64,000 bases of DNA from Gymnodinialimonas sp. 57CJ19 (lineage in GTDB: Bacteria > Pseudomonadota > Alphaproteobacteria > Rhodobacterales > Rhodobacteraceae): NCBI RefSeq assembly GCF_038396845.1, contig NZ_CP151587.1:2640001-2704000 (forward strand), written 5' to 3'. The notes beneath the pieces are model-generated. The model ran no database searches. It was not told the origin of the DNA and saw only the letters and a list, made by a program, of their open reading frames with translations. Positions 61,854 to 64,000 of the stretch are shown piece after piece. The position numbers and the translations under genes are program-made. Position 1 is the first letter of the stretch. Each line of letters starts with the position of its first letter.

Positions 61854-64000
61854 ATGGCTGATCAAACTCATATCCCAAGCGCCCATATTCTTTGCGGCGG
61901 AGCGCCTGAAGGCTTTGACGCCACCCTTGTGCTGGCCGAAGCCGCAAAAGGTGCGCCCGTGGTCCATGTGGCCCGTGATGACAAACGCCTGCGTGCCATG
62001 GCCACGGCCTTGGCTTTCTTCAATCCCAAGGTGCCTGTGCTGGAGTTTCCCGGCTGGGATTGTCTGCCCTATGATCGAGTGTCCCCCCAGGCCGAGATTT
62101 CCGCCGCCCGCATGGCGACGCTGGCGACCTTGGCGGCGAGGCTTTCGGGGCCGTTTATTCTTCTGACCACGCTGAACGCCGCCACCCAATACGTGCCGCC
62201 CCGTGATCTTCTGGCGCCCTCGGCCTTCGCGGCCGTTGTCGGGGGCCGGGTCGATGAAGTGGCCCTTCGCGCGTTCCTCGTGCGCATGGGCTACGTGCAG
62301 TCTCCCACGGTTAGCGAGCCCGGCGATTACGCCGTGCGCGGCGGCATCATCGACGTCTGGCCGCCGGGCGAAGACAGCCCCGTGCGGCTGGACCTGTTTG
62401 GCGATACGCTCGACGGGGCGCGGCGCTTTGATGTGGTGACACAACGCACCACCGAAAAGCTGGAGCGGGTGGAGCTTGCGCCCGTGTCCGAGGTCATCCT
62501 TGACGACGCCGCCATCGCGCGGTTCCGGCAGAATTACCGGGTAGAGTTCGGGGCAGGCGGCTCGGAAGATCCGCTTTATGAATCCGTCTCGGCGGGGCGC
62601 AAGGCGCAGGGGATGGAGCACTGGTTGCCGTTCTACCATGAGCGGTTGGAGACACTGTTCGATTACCTCCCCGGCGCGACGATCACGCTCGATGACCAAT
62701 CCACGCCCCAGCGCTTGGCCCGGTGGGAGAGCATCACCGACCAATACGACACCCGCAAAACCGCCCTGACCCAGAAGGGGCGTTTGGACACCGTCTACAA
62801 GCCCGCCGCGCCCGAGTTGCTGTATCTGAACGATGCCGCATGGACCGCTGCCGTGGACGGACACCGCCTGGTGCAATTCTCGGTTAACGCTGCGGCCCCC
62901 GGACCCGGTATCATTGATGCGGGCGGACGTGTCGGGCGCTCTTTCGCGCCGGAGCGGCAGCAAGAAAACATCAGCCTTTTCGCGGCCTTGGCGGATCATG
63001 TTAAAGCGATGCGTAAAGATGGCGCGGTCGTCATCGCCTCTTGGTCCGAAGGCGCGCGGGAGCGGTTGGAGGGCCTTCTGGAAGACGAAGGTCTGACAGA
63101 GGTTAACCGCGTTAACGATGCCCGGGGGATTGGCGGCAAGGGCTCCGTCAACCTGACCGTCTGGCCGCTTGAAGAAGGCTTCACCGGGCCGATCACCAAG
63201 GGCAGCAGTGTCACCGTGATCTCGGAACAAGACGTGTTGGGGGACCGGCTGATCCGCCCCAAGCGCAAGGTTAAACGCGCCGACAATTACCTGACCGAGG
63301 CCCAAAGCCTGTCGCCCGGCGATCTTATCGTTCACGTGGATCACGGCGTGGGCCGATACAACGGTTTGGAAACCGTCACAGCGGCCGGTGCGCCGCACGA
63401 ATGTATCGCGCTGGAATATGCGGGCGGAGACCGTCTGTTCCTTCCGGTCGAGAATATCGAACTGCTGTCGCGCTATGGCCATGACGATGGGCTACTGGAT
63501 AAACTCGGCGGCGGCGCATGGCAGGCCAAGAAGGCCCGCCTGAAGGAACGCATCCGCCTGATTGCGGACAAGCTTATCCGCATTGCTGCCGAGCGCGAGT
63601 TGCGCAAGGCCCCGATCTTCGAGCCGCCCGGCGACATGTGGGAGGCGTTCAACGCCCGCTTCCCCTATGAGGAAACGGACGATCAGCTTTCAGCGATTGC
63701 GGATGTGCTGGAAGACCTCACCATGGGCCGCCCGATGGACCGCCTTGTGGTGGGCGACGTGGGCTTCGGCAAGACGGAGGTCGCCATGCGCGCGGCCTTT
63801 GTGGCGGCGGCCTCAGGCATGCAGGTGGCCGTGGTGGCCCCCACGACGCTGCTGGCGCGGCAACACGCCAAGACATTCCAGGACCGCTTCAGGGGGTTCC
63901 CGATCACGGTCCGCCAACTCAGCCGGTTCGTCAGCACCAAAGAGGCCGAGCAGACGCGCAAGGGCCTGGCCGACGGCACCGTCGACATCGTCATCGGCAC
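61854..64000 (+). CDS. mfd: Transcription-repair coupling factor Mfd (partial, C-terminal part outside window)
   Basis: 715 residues visible. Removes RNA polymerase stalled at DNA lesions and recruits UvrA. The N-terminal UvrB-homology region, the RNA-polymerase-interacting domain (HVDHGVGRYNGL) and the start of the translocase with Walker A GDVGFGKT (residues 634-641) are present. Frame is open to the window edge. The ATG has GGTGAGG upstream. A dispersed palindrome lies inside it. Confidence 0.96.
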   Translation, partial: MADQTHIPSAHILCGGAPEGFDATLVLAEAAKGAPVVHVARDDKRLRAMATALAFFNPKVPVLEFPGWDCLPYDRVSPQAEISAARMATLATLAARLSGPFILLTTLNAATQYVPPRDLLAPSAFAAVVGGRVDEVALRAFLVRMGYVQSPTVSEPGDYAVRGGIIDVWPPGEDSPVRLDLFGDTLDGARRFDVVTQRTTEKLERVELAPVSEVILDDAAIARFRQNYRVEFGAGGSEDPLYESVSAGRKAQGMEHWLPFYHERLETLFDYLPGATITLDDQSTPQRLARWESITDQYDTRKTALTQKGRLDTVYKPAAPELLYLNDAAWTAAVDGHRLVQFSVNAAAPGPGIIDAGGRVGRSFAPERQQENISLFAALADHVKAMRKDGAVVIASWSEGARERLEGLLEDEGLTEVNRVNDARGIGGKGSVNLTVWPLEEGFTGPITKGSSVTVISEQDVLGDRLIRPKRKVKRADNYLTEAQSLSPGDLIVHVDHGVGRYNGLETVTAAGAPHECIALEYAGGDRLFLPVENIELLSRYGHDDGLLDKLGGGAWQAKKARLKERIRLIADKLIRIAAERELRKAPIFEPPGDMWEAFNARFPYEETDDQLSAIADVLEDLTMGRPMDRLVVGDVGFGKTEVAMRAAFVAAASGMQVAVVAPTTLLARQHAKTFQDRFRGFPITVRQLSRFVSTKEAEQTRKGLADGTVDIVIG
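63102..63116. repeat. Dispersed palindrome, copy 8
   Basis: GTTAACCGCGTTAAC inside mfd. See the finding on this motif. Confidence 0.55.

Noticed and set aside
61341..63482. 713-aa open frame on the minus strand
   Set aside because: Antisense to mfd; no recognisable protein.

Overview
The window looks like a chromosomal segment of a marine-type alphaproteobacterium of the order Rhodobacterales (Roseobacter/Rhodobacteraceae group). The evidence is high GC content, the gene order dusB(nifR3)-ntrB-ntrC-ntrY-ntrX-trkA-trkH-hfq-hflX, an NtrC without the GAFTGA loop, a bhcABCD beta-hydroxyaspartate-cycle cluster, and lineage-typical small proteins (DUF6477, DUF6456). The genus cannot be fixed from sequence alone. 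I see no phage, insertion sequence, CRISPR array, rRNA or tRNA.

Layout. 1-2.7 kb: an RND efflux pump (cut by the window edge) with its adaptor. 2.9-5.2 kb: YfgM-like and BamB-like envelope proteins. 5.2-9.9 kb: YdcF-like protein, AI-2E family membrane protein, a short-chain dehydrogenase and a serine hydrolase fused to a META domain. 10.1-16.4 kb: urate catabolism (puuD, LysR regulator, uraH, puuE-uraD fusion, allA, urate/xanthine permease). 16.5-22.2 kb: pyruvate dehydrogenase operon aceE-aceF-lpd. 22.3-26.8 kb: beta-hydroxyaspartate cycle bhcA-B-C-D, followed upstream by allE. 28.5-31.9 kb: guaA and a non-pyrrolysine MttB homologue. 32-35.3 kb: a DUF6477/DUF6456 divergent pair and two small secreted proteins that share a two-cysteine module. 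35.3-40.5 kb: lipA, a soluble chemoreceptor-like protein, two c-type cytochromes, hpt, ratA. 40.6-44.0 kb: amtB, pncC, pgpA, ispDF. 44.2-56.3 kb: the nitrogen-regulation operon and trkAH, hfq, hflX. 56.3-64 kb: penicillin-acylase family protein, DUF302 and Ysc84-type exported proteins, hemB, a small membrane protein and mfd (cut by the window edge).

How the genes fit together. The main metabolic theme is purine-derived carbon and nitrogen. Urate is imported and oxidised by a membrane cytochrome-c-type urate oxidase, then converted by UraH, UraD and PuuE to allantoate. AllE and AllA complete the path to glyoxylate and urea, and the Bhc enzymes can assimilate glyoxylate into oxaloacetate. Only the allantoate-hydrolysing step is not seen here. 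The ntr genes and amtB nearby are the general nitrogen-control machinery.

The most unusual signals are: (i) the urate-to-glyoxylate genes lying next to the glyoxylate-assimilating Bhc cluster, with no bhcR regulator beside it; (ii) a pair of undescribed secreted proteins with a shared C-x18-C module, one carrying a four-fold repeat and preceded by a perfect CtrA box; and (iii) a dispersed near-palindrome of the form GTTAACG(G/C)CGTTAAC, found eight times with six copies in about 5 kb.
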